From assembly GCA_002423155.1 (NCBI GenBank), contig DIUV01000015.1:58028-75100 (forward strand): a stretch of DNA of 17,073 bases. Reading direction: 5' to 3'. The DNA comes from Alphaproteobacteria bacterium UBA6149 (GTDB taxonomy: Bacteria > Pseudomonadota > Alphaproteobacteria > Rickettsiales > UBA998). Shown here piece after piece: positions 1 through 7,767 of this stretch; within the stretch, counting starts at the first letter, position 1; each line of letters starts with the position of its first letter. The position numbers and the translations under genes were made by a program. The notes under the pieces were generated by a model. It saw only the letters and a list, made by a program, of their open reading frames with translations, ran no database searches and had not been told where the DNA came from.

Positions 1-384
1 TTAAAAGTTTTGTTGGACAGTAGTGAGCCTGCGCAGAAATGACAATAAATAACATTTATATAAACATTTATATATAAGAATGACCCTACACGACAGCACT
101 ATTAACAAGGGATTTATATAATAAATAACAATGTGTTATTTGAACAAACTCTCCATCGTCATACCGCTGTAGAGCGGTATCCATGCCTATCAACTAGCGC
201 AAAGCCAATGGTTTGGCATGGATACCGTCCTTCGACGGTATGACGACGGATATATTTATTATAAAAATACGTTATATATGAATATGTAATACTGTTATTA
301 ATAGTACTGTCGTGTAGGATATATAAGAATAAAACAACCAAAAATACCTGCTAGTATAAACATTCTCCAACTACCGCAGAAAAT
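1..384. other. Intergenic region downstream of rne
   Basis: No gene is supported. Besides the nested palindrome, it holds a 13-mer TTGGACAGTAGTG at 13-25 whose exact reverse complement lies at 16890-16902. It also has AT-rich stretches, including a TATATAAGAAT sequence occurring on both sides of the palindromic element (71-81 and 320-330 region). No clear intrinsic terminator for rne was recognised. Confidence 0.6.
85..318. repeat. Nested palindromic repeat element (MITE/REP-like)
   Basis: Two nested inverted repeats are visible. The outer arms are 85-106 and 298-318; they are complementary over about 21 bases with one mismatch and share the core CTACACGACAGC. The inner arms are 157-187 and 215-245 (31 bases each). 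Each inner arm is itself a perfect hairpin: 161-180 has an 8-bp stem with a GTAG loop, and 222-241 has an 8-bp stem with a CTTC loop. The two stems differ in sequence, but each keeps its own pairing. No coding capacity is credible here; a 60-codon open frame crosses the palindrome and is an artefact. Partial copies of both modules occur near the right end of the window (16697-16734 and 16791-16803). This is consistent with a dispersed non-autonomous element or BIME-like repeat; the family is not identified. Confidence 0.75.
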
Positions 385-3231
385 TTACTCAACAATCCGT
401 CTCCACCACCCTTTGCGACCTGATTGAGGTTTTTCATCGTTGGCACTGCCCATACTACTATCTTCTATTATAATAGCGCTGGGGGCTTTTTCTGCTACAA
501 TTTCGCTTGCTGCTTTACGCACGGGTGAACGACGCACAGGCTTACTAGAAGCTACTTTTGTAATTTCAGCAGGAATTTCAGCTATAGTTACGTCTGCGCT
601 TATAGTTACGTCTGCACTAGCTGACCCCACCAGAACAGAATCATTATTGCCCGAAACATTGTCATCCACCGACGGGCTCTCAACTTCCCCTTTGTCAGCA
701 GAATCTTCTGCAAGTTCATTCAGGGTTCCATCATTACGGCGATTGCGCCCTCTTCCTCCACGACGACGTGGACGACGACGTTTTTCCCCCTCAGCAGCTT
801 CACTACCATCTTCCACAGGCAGATTTTCCGCTCCGTCTTCCGTAGGCACTATCACTGGGCTGGCTGCTTCTTGCTTTTGACGTGGCGGACGACGCTCTTC
901 ACGCCCCCCTTTATCCTCACGTAGATCACGCGGCTCAAAATCCCGTGTATCTTGCGCCTTTATTTTTTCAATCGCATAAACCCCATTTTGAATATTACTT
1001 TGTATTTTAATAGTAATTTTCAATTTGTGCGTTTTTTCAATTGCCTCTAAATGACTGCGAGAGAAATTCAACAAATGCAGCGCTAAATCTTGATTACTTG
1101 AAACACATATTTCGGCAAAACGTCCGCTGCTGGCTTCTTTTTCCAACACCCGAATTATCTCTATCGCCAAAGAATTAGGTGAGCGAACAATACCCATGCC
1201 CTGACAATGCGAACAAGTCATGTTAATTGTTTCGCTGATACTTGGGCGCAGACGTTGACGCGACATCTCCAGCAAACCAAAGGGACTAATATGTCCAACT
1301 TGTATTTTAGCCCGGTCAACTTTCAGTGCGTCTTTAAAAGTACGCTCCACCATGCGGCGATGCTTACCATAAAACATATCAATAAAATCAACTACAATCA
1401 AACCACCCAAATCGCGCAAACGCAATTGCCGAGCAATTTCTTCTGCCGCTTCCAGGTTGGTTTTCAGTGCCGTTTCTTCTACATTGCGCTCTGTGGTAGA
1501 ACGACCCGAATTCACGTCGATAGAAATCAAAGCTTCGGTAGGATTAATCACCACATAACCGCCCGAACGCAAGCGTGCGGTGGGTTTCATCATCGCAGTT
1601 AATTGATCTTCCACGTTAAATTCATGGAAAATAGGAATATTGCCCTTATATTGTTTTACGCGCGGCGCGTGCGAAGGCATAATAATCTTCATAAACTCTT
1701 TCGAGTCTTTAAATGCCACTTCACCTTGTACGTGAATTGCATCAATATCAGGATTATAACAATCACGAATTGCGCGTTTAATTAAGTCACTTTCTTCATA
1801 AATCAAGGCAGGCGCATTAGCCGCCAACGCATCTTCACGAATGCAATTCCACAAATTAATCAAATAATCATAATCGCGCTTAATTTCTGCATTAGCTCTA
1901 TCCACCCCAGCAGTACGGATAATCGCACTCATGCCGCCAGATTCTTTGAGTTCCTGCGATAATTCGCGCAAACGTTTACGCTCATCTCCACGACCAATCT
2001 TGCGAGAAATACCCCCATCTTTAGAAGCATTCGGCATCAACACACAATAACGACCCGCCAAAGACACATAGGTAGTAAGCGAAACCCCTTTATTGCCGCG
2101 CTCATCTTTGATTACCTGCACCAATAATATCTGATTACGCTTAATAACTTCCTGTATCTTATAACGATGCATAAAGGCATTATTAGCATTTCCGCGTGCA
2201 TCATCATCATCATCACCCGAAATAGTCTCAATATCTCCCCGACCATTATCGTCACCATCCAGATTTTTATCCGCCGCAGATATTTTTTCTGCCACTTGTG
2301 GACGAGAATCACGATTATCCTTAGAACGCGTGCCAAAAGGACGACGACGACGACGGCGACGCTGGCGCTCACCATCAGTTAAACCAGACTCTGCCGAATT
2401 AGCATCATCCGCTTGGTTATCGTCGAATTGGTTGGCATCAGATTGGTTATCGTCAGAATTATCTGCCGTTTGCGAGATAGATTCGCCGACAATCTTTTGA
2501 TTTTGCTGATTATTATCAACATTTTCTTCCACTGGAACTGAATTTGCCTGTAACTGCTCCTGCTGAGCAGCTTGCTGGGCAACTTGTTGAATAACCTGCT
2601 GAATAGCTTGAGGAATCCCCAAGGCAACTACCGGAGCAATCTCCGCTTTATTCTCATCTGTATTTTCAGCAAGATTATTCTTAAGCATCTGGGGAACAGC
2701 AACAGAATCAATAATTATCTCAGTATCAGATATATTTTTTTGACCATTTGCATCTAAATTTTCATCTGCATTTTCGTTTTCATCTGCATAAGACGAAGCA
2801 TCGGCAAAATCTTTTTCTTCATCATCATTTTGGTTATCATCCCAGCCTTCGCCATATTGAACTTTACGGGAAGCTTGGTTGGGTTTTTCGCCCCGTTCGC
2901 GTGCTTCTTCTGCGGCTAATTCTTCTGCTTCTTCGCGAGCAAAATTAGCGGCGGCTTCTTCAAGCAAACGCTGCCGATCCGCCAAAGGGATTTGATAATA
3001 ATCAGGATGAATTTCAGAAAAAGGCAAAAAGCCTTGTTTATCACCACCATATTCGACAAAGGCGGCCTGTAAAGAAGGCTCAACCCGCGTTACTTTTGCT
3101 AGATAAATATTGCCTTTAACTTGGCTTTTGGTGGCACTAGCAAAATCGAATTCTTCTACTATACCTTCACGCGTAATTACCACGCGAGTTTCTTCTGGAT
3201 GCACGGCATCAATAAGCATTAAACGAGTCAC
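385..3231 (-). CDS. rne: Ribonuclease E/G (degradosome scaffold endonuclease)
   Basis: Single-strand-specific endoribonuclease that initiates mRNA decay and processes rRNA and tRNA precursors. I place the start at GTG (3229-3231), 20 codons inside the longest frame: it follows GGAG with a 7-base gap and gives VTRLMLIDAVHPEETR, matching where the family starts. This yields 948 residues. The first half of the S1 domain (about 1-95) ends in FLPFSEIHPDYYQIP. A roughly 255-residue low-complexity insertion follows, with Gln-rich QQ repeats, DDNQ-type repeats and seven consecutive Arg near 291-297. S1 resumes near 354. The catalytic aspartates are in SIDVNSGRST (D572) and VVDFIDM (D615). The zinc-link is CSHC (C673, C676). 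The C-terminal tail is disordered with an RRRPRRRGGRGRNRR basic patch and ends KGWWRRIVE. In Caulobacter a terminal GWW motif recruits PNPase. The S1 insertion is usual for alphaproteobacteria. The gene is monocistronic here and divergent from the amidase gene. Confidence 0.96.
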   Translation of the reverse strand: MTRLMLIDAVHPEETRVVITREGIVEEFDFASATKSQVKGNIYLAKVTRVEPSLQAAFVEYGGDKQGFLPFSEIHPDYYQIPLADRQRLLEEAAANFAREEAEELAAEEARERGEKPNQASRKVQYGEGWDDNQNDDEEKDFADASSYADENENADENLDANGQKNISDTEIIIDSVAVPQMLKNNLAENTDENKAEIAPVVALGIPQAIQQVIQQVAQQAAQQEQLQANSVPVEENVDNNQQNQKIVGESISQTADNSDDNQSDANQFDDNQADDANSAESGLTDGERQRRRRRRRPFGTRSKDNRDSRPQVAEKISAADKNLDGDDNGRGDIETISGDDDDDARGNANNAFMHRYKIQEVIKRNQILLVQVIKDERGNKGVSLTTYVSLAGRYCVLMPNASKDGGISRKIGRGDERKRLRELSQELKESGGMSAIIRTAGVDRANAEIKRDYDYLINLWNCIREDALAANAPALIYEESDLIKRAIRDCYNPDIDAIHVQGEVAFKDSKEFMKIIMPSHAPRVKQYKGNIPIFHEFNVEDQLTAMMKPTARLRSGGYVVINPTEALISIDVNSGRSTTERNVEETALKTNLEAAEEIARQLRLRDLGGLIVVDFIDMFYGKHRRMVERTFKDALKVDRAKIQVGHISPFGLLEMSRQRLRPSISETINMTCSHCQGMGIVRSPNSLAIEIIRVLEKEASSGRFAEICVSSNQDLALHLLNFSRSHLEAIEKTHKLKITIKIQSNIQNGVYAIEKIKAQDTRDFEPRDLREDKGGREERRPPRQKQEAASPVIVPTEDGAENLPVEDGSEAAEGEKRRRPRRRGGRGRNRRNDGTLNELAEDSADKGEVESPSVDDNVSGNNDSVLVGSASADVTISADVTIAEIPAEITKVASSKPVRRSPVRKAASEIVAEKAPSAIIIEDSSMGSANDEKPQSGRKGWWRRIVE

Positions 3232-3238
3232 ATTATTT

Positions 3239-3242
3239 CTCC
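3239..3242 (-). promoter_or_regulatory. Ribosome binding site deciding the rne start
   Basis: GGAG on the minus strand lies 7 bases before the GTG codon at 3229-3231. The upstream in-frame ATG at 3289-3291 has no comparable site and would add 20 residues absent from the family. Confidence 0.7.
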
Positions 3243-3550
3243 ATGTGTACCTCGCCTCTGGCTGGTTGATAAAAAAGCACGGCTGATACAACTAAACCAT
3301 CATGATTAACCAGCAAATGATTACTAGGCATTAGATAAGAAAAACATGATATTAACGTGCGCATACTAAACAAATCTCCCAACATAGGAAACTGCCACGG
3401 GAAAATCCCCACGGGTAGTTAAGCACATATAGTTGCCATAAGCGGCTAGTATTTTCATCAGTCAAGATCCAAAAGCGTTTGGTTGACAACAACAGCAAGA
3501 CCAGCAAAAATTCATCCAAAGACAAATAATTTCGGCATCACCGACAAATT

Positions 3551-3688
3551 TTAGACCAGATAAGCATCAGGACTTACGAACCCTGCCGCCCAAAGCTTAC
3601 CCGTATTTTTATCTACGGCTCCAATATCTGCACTGCCAAGCAACAAGCCCCAAAACAGTGCACAAGAGCCACGAATTTTCAAGAAACG
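3551..3688 (-). pseudogene. Possible decayed coding remnant
   Basis: A 45-codon minus-strand frame, bounded upstream by stop codons and ending TAA at 3551-3553, translates to a protein-like stretch containing the consecutive segments GLLLGSADIGAVDKNTGKLW and AAGFVSPDAYLV. There is no Shine-Dalgarno sequence and no good start codon. The phrase AVDKNTGKLW resembles repeats of PQQ/beta-propeller proteins, but it is too short to assign. It could be the tail of a lost gene or chance. Confidence 0.2.
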
Positions 3689-3773
3689 CTATTATAATGC
3701 GCACTTCTCAAATATCCATTGACAAGTCACTATAATACGGTCTTCAACCCATAATCAAGCAAAGAAATGTGTA

Positions 3774-5105
3774 ATGGTTATATTAATGGCTAAACCATCC
3801 GTTCTACATCGCATAAAACACTTCCGCCCAATAAAATTGCTGCGGTTGTTGGGTGTTGCTGTGCTTATTTCTACCCTTGCCAACCAACAGAGCCTTGCTG
3901 CCAACCTATATGAGACAAAAGCAAAAGTAGTATTAAAAGACATACAAGTTCGCCAAACCAATAATGCGGAATTCGTAGAGTTTTTTCTGTCTGCGCCAGT
4001 GCAAACCAAACGTAAATTCAGTTTAGACAACCCCAACCGTCTAGTGATTGACTTTTCAACACTACAAGCAAAAATCGGACTGCCGAGTAAATATAAGGGC
4101 AATTTAATTAAAAAAATCCGCTTTGGCACTAATGACGCGACCACCTCACGGGCAGTAATTGAGCTAAACACCCCCTTATCCTACATAAATTTGCAGCATT
4201 TTCCTGCCCAAGGCAAACAGCCCTATAAAATCATTGTAGAAATGCGCGCCAACACAAAACTTGGACCCCAATTTAACGAAACCAAACCATCAAAAGCAAA
4301 AACACCAACGCTTGCCTATAAAACGCCAACACCATTAACTACCAATTTACCTCTAAAACCTGTCAATTCACCAAATAATTTGCCCAGCAACCACAAACCA
4401 ACCATCGTAATTGATGCTGGGCATGGCGGAAAAGACCCCGGAACCCAAGGGAAAAATGGCACCTTAGAAAAAAACATCACGCTGATTTATGCCAAGAAAA
4501 TCCGCGACCAATTATTGCGCACAGGACGTTACAACGTCAAATTAACCCGCGCAGATGATCGTTTTATTCTCCTGCATGAACGAGTAAATATTGCGCGACA
4601 GGCAAAAGCAGACTTATTTATATCCATTCATGCAGATTCCGCTCCTAGCGAGAAAGCACGCGGATTATCACTTTATACTGTATCAGAAATCGCCTCCGAC
4701 AAAGAAGCAGAAAGCCTAGCAGAGCGAGAAAACAAATCAGACATAATTTCGGGCATGGATTTATCTGTGCAAGATGAAAAAGTGGCGGGAATCTTAATTG
4801 AGCTCGCCCAACGCGAAACCAAAAACAAATCTTCCTCTTTCGCAGAAAAATTGAGCAACACTATTCGTCAACAATCTGTGCGCCAATTACCGGGCGCACA
4901 TCGTTTTGCAGGGTTTAGGGTATTAAAAGCCCCAGACATACCTTCGGTATTGGTCGAGATTGGCTTTCTTTCTAATACAGAGGAAGAAAAACTTATCAAT
5001 AGCGCAGAATATCGCGAGAAAATCGCCCAAGGAGTATCCACAGGAATAGATAAATTCTTTGCACAAAAACGGCAATCTCAACCCAATAACATGGCGGAAA
5101 AATGA
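3774..5105 (+). CDS. amiC: N-acetylmuramoyl-L-alanine amidase, AMIN + Amidase_3
   Basis: Periplasmic zinc amidase that cleaves the amide bond between N-acetylmuramic acid and the stem peptide, needed for daughter-cell separation. A signal peptide spans about residues 1-43, with a hydrophobic core at 23-37 and likely cleavage near SLA-A. An AMIN domain follows (about 50-157) with the typical NRLVIDF, then a Pro/Thr-rich linker (165-208). The Amidase_3 domain (209-432) carries zinc ligands H217 (DAGHGG), E232 (GTLEKN) and H286 (SIHADS), plus the catalytic E395 (VLVEIGFLSN). The segment SDKEAESLAERENKSD through about 352 matches the autoinhibitory regulatory helix of AmiB/AmiC-type enzymes, which is released by EnvC/NlpD-like activators. 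The start is uncertain between ATG 3774 and ATG 3786; neither has a strong ribosome-binding site. The stop overlaps the PBP1A start (ATGA), so the two are almost certainly cotranscribed. The amiC symbol is by domain architecture. Confidence 0.93.
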   Translation: MVILMAKPSVLHRIKHFRPIKLLRLLGVAVLISTLANQQSLAANLYETKAKVVLKDIQVRQTNNAEFVEFFLSAPVQTKRKFSLDNPNRLVIDFSTLQAKIGLPSKYKGNLIKKIRFGTNDATTSRAVIELNTPLSYINLQHFPAQGKQPYKIIVEMRANTKLGPQFNETKPSKAKTPTLAYKTPTPLTTNLPLKPVNSPNNLPSNHKPTIVIDAGHGGKDPGTQGKNGTLEKNITLIYAKKIRDQLLRTGRYNVKLTRADDRFILLHERVNIARQAKADLFISIHADSAPSEKARGLSLYTVSEIASDKEAESLAERENKSDIISGMDLSVQDEKVAGILIELAQRETKNKSSSFAEKLSNTIRQQSVRQLPGAHRFAGFRVLKAPDIPSVLVEIGFLSNTEEEKLINSAEYREKIAQGVSTGIDKFFAQKRQSQPNNMAEK

Positions 5106-7645
5106 AAAAATTTGCCTATATTCTCAGCTGGATAATCTCTGTTTCCGCCACGCTCACCATCATGGCATGCCTGATTCTGATTGCCATAATACAATATTAC
5201 AGCAAAGATTTGCCTGATTATAGCAAGTTAGAAAATTATAAACCGCCCATGACCACCCGGCTTTATTCTGACGATGGCAGCTTGCTAGAGCAATATTCCA
5301 AAGAGAACCGCCTTTATATGCCGTTTGAAAAAATTCCGGCCAAAGTTACTAATGCGTTTATTTCTGCCGAAGACAAAAATTTTTACAGCCATAGTGGGGT
5401 GGATATTATAAGTATTTTCCGCGCGGCTTTGGATAATCTCCGCCATCGCAGCATTGGAGAAGGCAGCTTAGCTGGCGGCTCTACCATCACCCAGCAAGTA
5501 GTAAAAAACTTTTTATTAACCCGAGAAAAATCCTTCTCGCGCAAAATAAAAGAAGCTATTTTAGCTTTTCGCATCTCCAAAACCTATAGCAAAGACCGTA
5601 TATTAGAATTATATCTCAATGATATTTATCTGGGCTCCAGCGCTTATGGAGTAGCTGCCGCCGCACAAACTTATTTTGGCAAAGCGTTAGACGAACTTTC
5701 TACCGAAGAATGTGCCATGTTGGCCGCCATGCCCAAAGCTCCCTCGCTTTATGACCCTCGCCATAATTATGAAAAAGCATGGAATCGCCGTAATTATGTC
5801 ATTGGACGCATGTTTGAGGATAATCACATCAATGAGGCAGAAGCCAAACGCGCCCTACAAACCCCCATTCAAATAAAAATAAAAGATTATGTGGATTTAA
5901 ACACCATTCCCAAAGCCCCCTTTTTTGCTGAAGAAGTCCGCCGCAGCCTACTCGGACAATTCGGGGAAGATACTTTATATAAGGGCGGATTATACGTAAA
6001 AACCACCCTGCATCCAGATTTGCAAAAAGTTACTGACCAAGCATTGCGCAAATCCCTGCAAATGTATGACCATCGCCATGGTTATCGCGGGGCATTAACC
6101 AATTTAAATACAAGAGATAGCAACTGGCCAACCAACTTAAAGAAACTACGCTCCCAAACCGAGGCCCTGCCCGAAGACCAATCGCTCGCTGTCATCATGA
6201 ATCTCACCAAACAAGGGGCAGAAATTGGGCTGGAAACTGGCAAATCCGCTAATATCCCCAAATCAGAAATGAGCTGGGCAAAAAACAAACCCCTTAAAGT
6301 TGGCGATGTTGTAATTGTCGAAAAACCAGATAACGACCAAGCAAGCAAAAACCCTAAGGAGCAAAAAAATAAAAATCACTACGCCCTAACCCAAATTCCC
6401 GAAGTAAACGGAGCAATGGTAGTGATGGATCCCCATACGGGAAAAATACTGGCGATGAGTGGCGGCTATAGCGGCAGCAAAACCCAATTTAACCGCGCCA
6501 CACAAGCAAAACGCCAACCTGGTTCCGTCTTTAAACCCTTTATCTATCTATCCGCGCTTGAACACGGATTCACCCCCACCAGCATGCTGGCGGATGCCCC
6601 AATCGAACTTCCCCAAGGACCGGGACTACCTATGTGGCGCCCCAAAAATTATGGAAATGATTATCTAGGAGTAATCACCTTACGCAAAGCATTGGAAAAA
6701 TCTCGTAATCTCGTAACTGTGCGTTTAGCCGTAGTTTTGGGATTAGACAGAGTAGTAAAAATCGCCAAACGCTTTGCCATCTACGATGAGTTACCCCATA
6801 ATTTTTCAGTAGTACTGGGCTCTGCCGAAACCACCTTGCTACGCCTGAGTACGGCTTATAGTATGATTGCTAATGGCGGATTGCGCGTAACCCCCGCCCT
6901 TATCGAGCGCATTCATGACCGTGAAGGGCATGTAATTTTCCGCCGCGATACGCGTGAATGCAAAGCCTGTAGCGAAGTAGGTGAAGGCTTCAATCCTGAT
7001 TCCCCCCCCTTATTAGATGACGACCGCGAACGTATTATTGACCCACGAGTAGATTATCAAATAATCTCCATGCTCCAAGGGGTAGTACAACGCGGAACTG
7101 CTGCCGCTGCTGCACATCTTAACCTTCCCATCGCAGGGAAAACCGGCACCACTAACGATAGCCGCGATGCATGGTTCATTGGTTTTTCTACCGATTATGT
7201 AGTGGGAATTTACGTGGGTTATGACAAACCAAAAAATCTCGGCAATAAAGAAACTGGCGGTCGCATAGCCCTACCAGGATTCATTTACTTCGCCGAAAAA
7301 ATCCTCAAAAAAGAAAATATGATACCATTCCCAGTACCCGAAGGCATAAGTTTTTTCAGCGGTGTCGCCGCCACTGGCAGCGAAGAGGAAGATGCAGAAG
7401 GCGCACCCACAATCACCGCTCCGACCAGTTTCAGCGAAACCTATATCACAGGCGACCCAATTTTCGTCCCCGAAGGCGAAGCCGACCCCGAGCCAGTATT
7501 ACCCACCCAACTAGAAGAACCTGCCAGCATAGTAGAGGAACAAAACCACTCTTCACCGACCAACAACCCAGCACCGTTTACTCCCCCCACTCCTCAAGAA
7601 TACCCCACAGGTAATTTACCAAAAGGAACCGGCGGACTATTTTAA
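5102..7645 (+). CDS. mrcA: Penicillin-binding protein 1A, bifunctional
   Basis: Class A PBP that polymerises lipid II into glycan strands and crosslinks the peptides, anchored in the inner membrane and acting in the periplasm. One N-terminal transmembrane helix (about 7-31) precedes the glycosyltransferase 51 domain, with EDKNFYSHSGVD (catalytic E90), GGSTITQQVVKN (126-136) and the ILELYLNDIYLG block. An OB-like insert (about 325-435) follows. The transpeptidase domain has SxxK at S475-K478 (QPGSVFKPF), SRN at 534-536 and KTGT at 680-683. The tail from about 755 is acidic and proline-rich, probably disordered. The length (847) is normal for the family. The start overlaps the amidase stop by ATGA, implying translational coupling. 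In many alphaproteobacteria this pair is followed by prfB; here a Fur-box cassette follows instead. Confidence 0.96.
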   Translation: MKKFAYILSWIISVSATLTIMACLILIAIIQYYSKDLPDYSKLENYKPPMTTRLYSDDGSLLEQYSKENRLYMPFEKIPAKVTNAFISAEDKNFYSHSGVDIISIFRAALDNLRHRSIGEGSLAGGSTITQQVVKNFLLTREKSFSRKIKEAILAFRISKTYSKDRILELYLNDIYLGSSAYGVAAAAQTYFGKALDELSTEECAMLAAMPKAPSLYDPRHNYEKAWNRRNYVIGRMFEDNHINEAEAKRALQTPIQIKIKDYVDLNTIPKAPFFAEEVRRSLLGQFGEDTLYKGGLYVKTTLHPDLQKVTDQALRKSLQMYDHRHGYRGALTNLNTRDSNWPTNLKKLRSQTEALPEDQSLAVIMNLTKQGAEIGLETGKSANIPKSEMSWAKNKPLKVGDVVIVEKPDNDQASKNPKEQKNKNHYALTQIPEVNGAMVVMDPHTGKILAMSGGYSGSKTQFNRATQAKRQPGSVFKPFIYLSALEHGFTPTSMLADAPIELPQGPGLPMWRPKNYGNDYLGVITLRKALEKSRNLVTVRLAVVLGLDRVVKIAKRFAIYDELPHNFSVVLGSAETTLLRLSTAYSMIANGGLRVTPALIERIHDREGHVIFRRDTRECKACSEVGEGFNPDSPPLLDDDRERIIDPRVDYQIISMLQGVVQRGTAAAAAHLNLPIAGKTGTTNDSRDAWFIGFSTDYVVGIYVGYDKPKNLGNKETGGRIALPGFIYFAEKILKKENMIPFPVPEGISFFSGVAATGSEEEDAEGAPTITAPTSFSETYITGDPIFVPEGEADPEPVLPTQLEEPASIVEEQNHSSPTNNPAPFTPPTPQEYPTGNLPKGTGGLF

Positions 7646-7662
7646 ATAAGGAAAAGCGGCGC

Positions 7663-7681
7663 GATAATGAGAATCATTATC
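7663..7681. promoter_or_regulatory. Fur box 1 (upstream operator)
   Basis: GATAATGAGAATCATTATC matches the classical 19-bp Fur consensus (GATAATGATAATCATTATC) at 18 of 19 positions and is a near-perfect palindrome. It ends 8 bases before the predicted -35 element, in the spacer between mrcA and the 518-residue gene. Confidence 0.85.
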
Positions 7682-7689
7682 AATTGCCC

Positions 7690-7719
7690 TTGACACCCAC
7701 CCCTCAACCAACATATAGA
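7690..7719 (+). promoter_or_regulatory. Predicted sigma-70-type promoter of the Fur-box operon
   Basis: TTGACA (7690-7695) is a perfect -35 element. After an 18-base spacer comes TATAGA (7714-7719) as -10. The predicted transcription start would fall near 7726, inside the second Fur box. The placement between two Fur boxes supports iron-dependent repression. Confidence 0.65.
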
Positions 7720-7756
7720 TGATAATGATTATCAATATCATCTATATGTTTTGAGG
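7702..7756. repeat. Inverted repeat enclosing Fur box 2 and the ribosome-binding site
   Basis: Arms 7702-7724 and 7736-7756 pair over 21 bp with one 2-base bulge (7708-7709); the loop is 11 bases. The right arm contains GAGG of the Shine-Dalgarno sequence of the downstream gene, which pairs with CCTC at 7702-7705. There is no U-run after the stem, so it is not a standard terminator. RNA starting at the predicted promoter would lack the left arm, whereas read-through RNA from mrcA would contain the whole hairpin. Confidence 0.7.
7721..7739. promoter_or_regulatory. Fur box 2 (downstream operator)
   Basis: GATAATGATTATCAATATC matches the 19-bp Fur consensus at 17 of 19 positions. It starts 2 bases after the predicted -10 hexamer and overlaps the predicted transcription start, the position expected of a repressor site. 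Confidence 0.8.
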
Positions 7757-7767
7757 TGTAAATAACA

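Larger units (their letters stand above)
3232..3773. other. Divergent intergenic region between rne and amiC
   Basis: This gap of about 540 bases has no intact gene. It should hold the promoters and leaders for both flanking genes. Two perfect TATAAT hexamers occur on the plus strand at 3693-3698 and 3731-3736, but neither has a convincing -35 at normal spacing; TTGACA at 3719-3724 is only 6 bases from the second. A short minus-strand open frame at 3551-3688 looks like a coding remnant and is described separately. A long untranslated leader for rne is plausible, because rne mRNA is autoregulated through its leader in enterobacteria, but no conserved structure was recognised. Confidence 0.5.

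Noticed and set aside
159..341. A 60-codon minus-strand open frame at the left edge
   Set aside because: It runs through the nested palindrome and has no ribosome-binding site; its sequence is explained by the repeat.
2167..2382. Frame rich in isoleucine/threonine, resembling a membrane segment
   Set aside because: It is the antisense reading of the low-complexity insertion of RNase E, not an independent gene.
440..2948. Several plus-strand open frames of 60-146 codons
   Set aside because: They lie antisense inside rne, whose catalytic motifs and zinc-link confirm the minus-strand frame.
3719..3736. TTGACA followed by TATAAT before amiC as a promoter
   Set aside because: The hexamers are only 6 bases apart, far below the 16-18 bases needed; only the TATAAT boxes are mentioned as possible -10 elements.
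7702..7756. Intrinsic terminator for mrcA
   Set aside because: The stem is AT-rich and not followed by a U-run; it encloses a Fur box and a ribosome-binding site, so a regulatory reading fits better.
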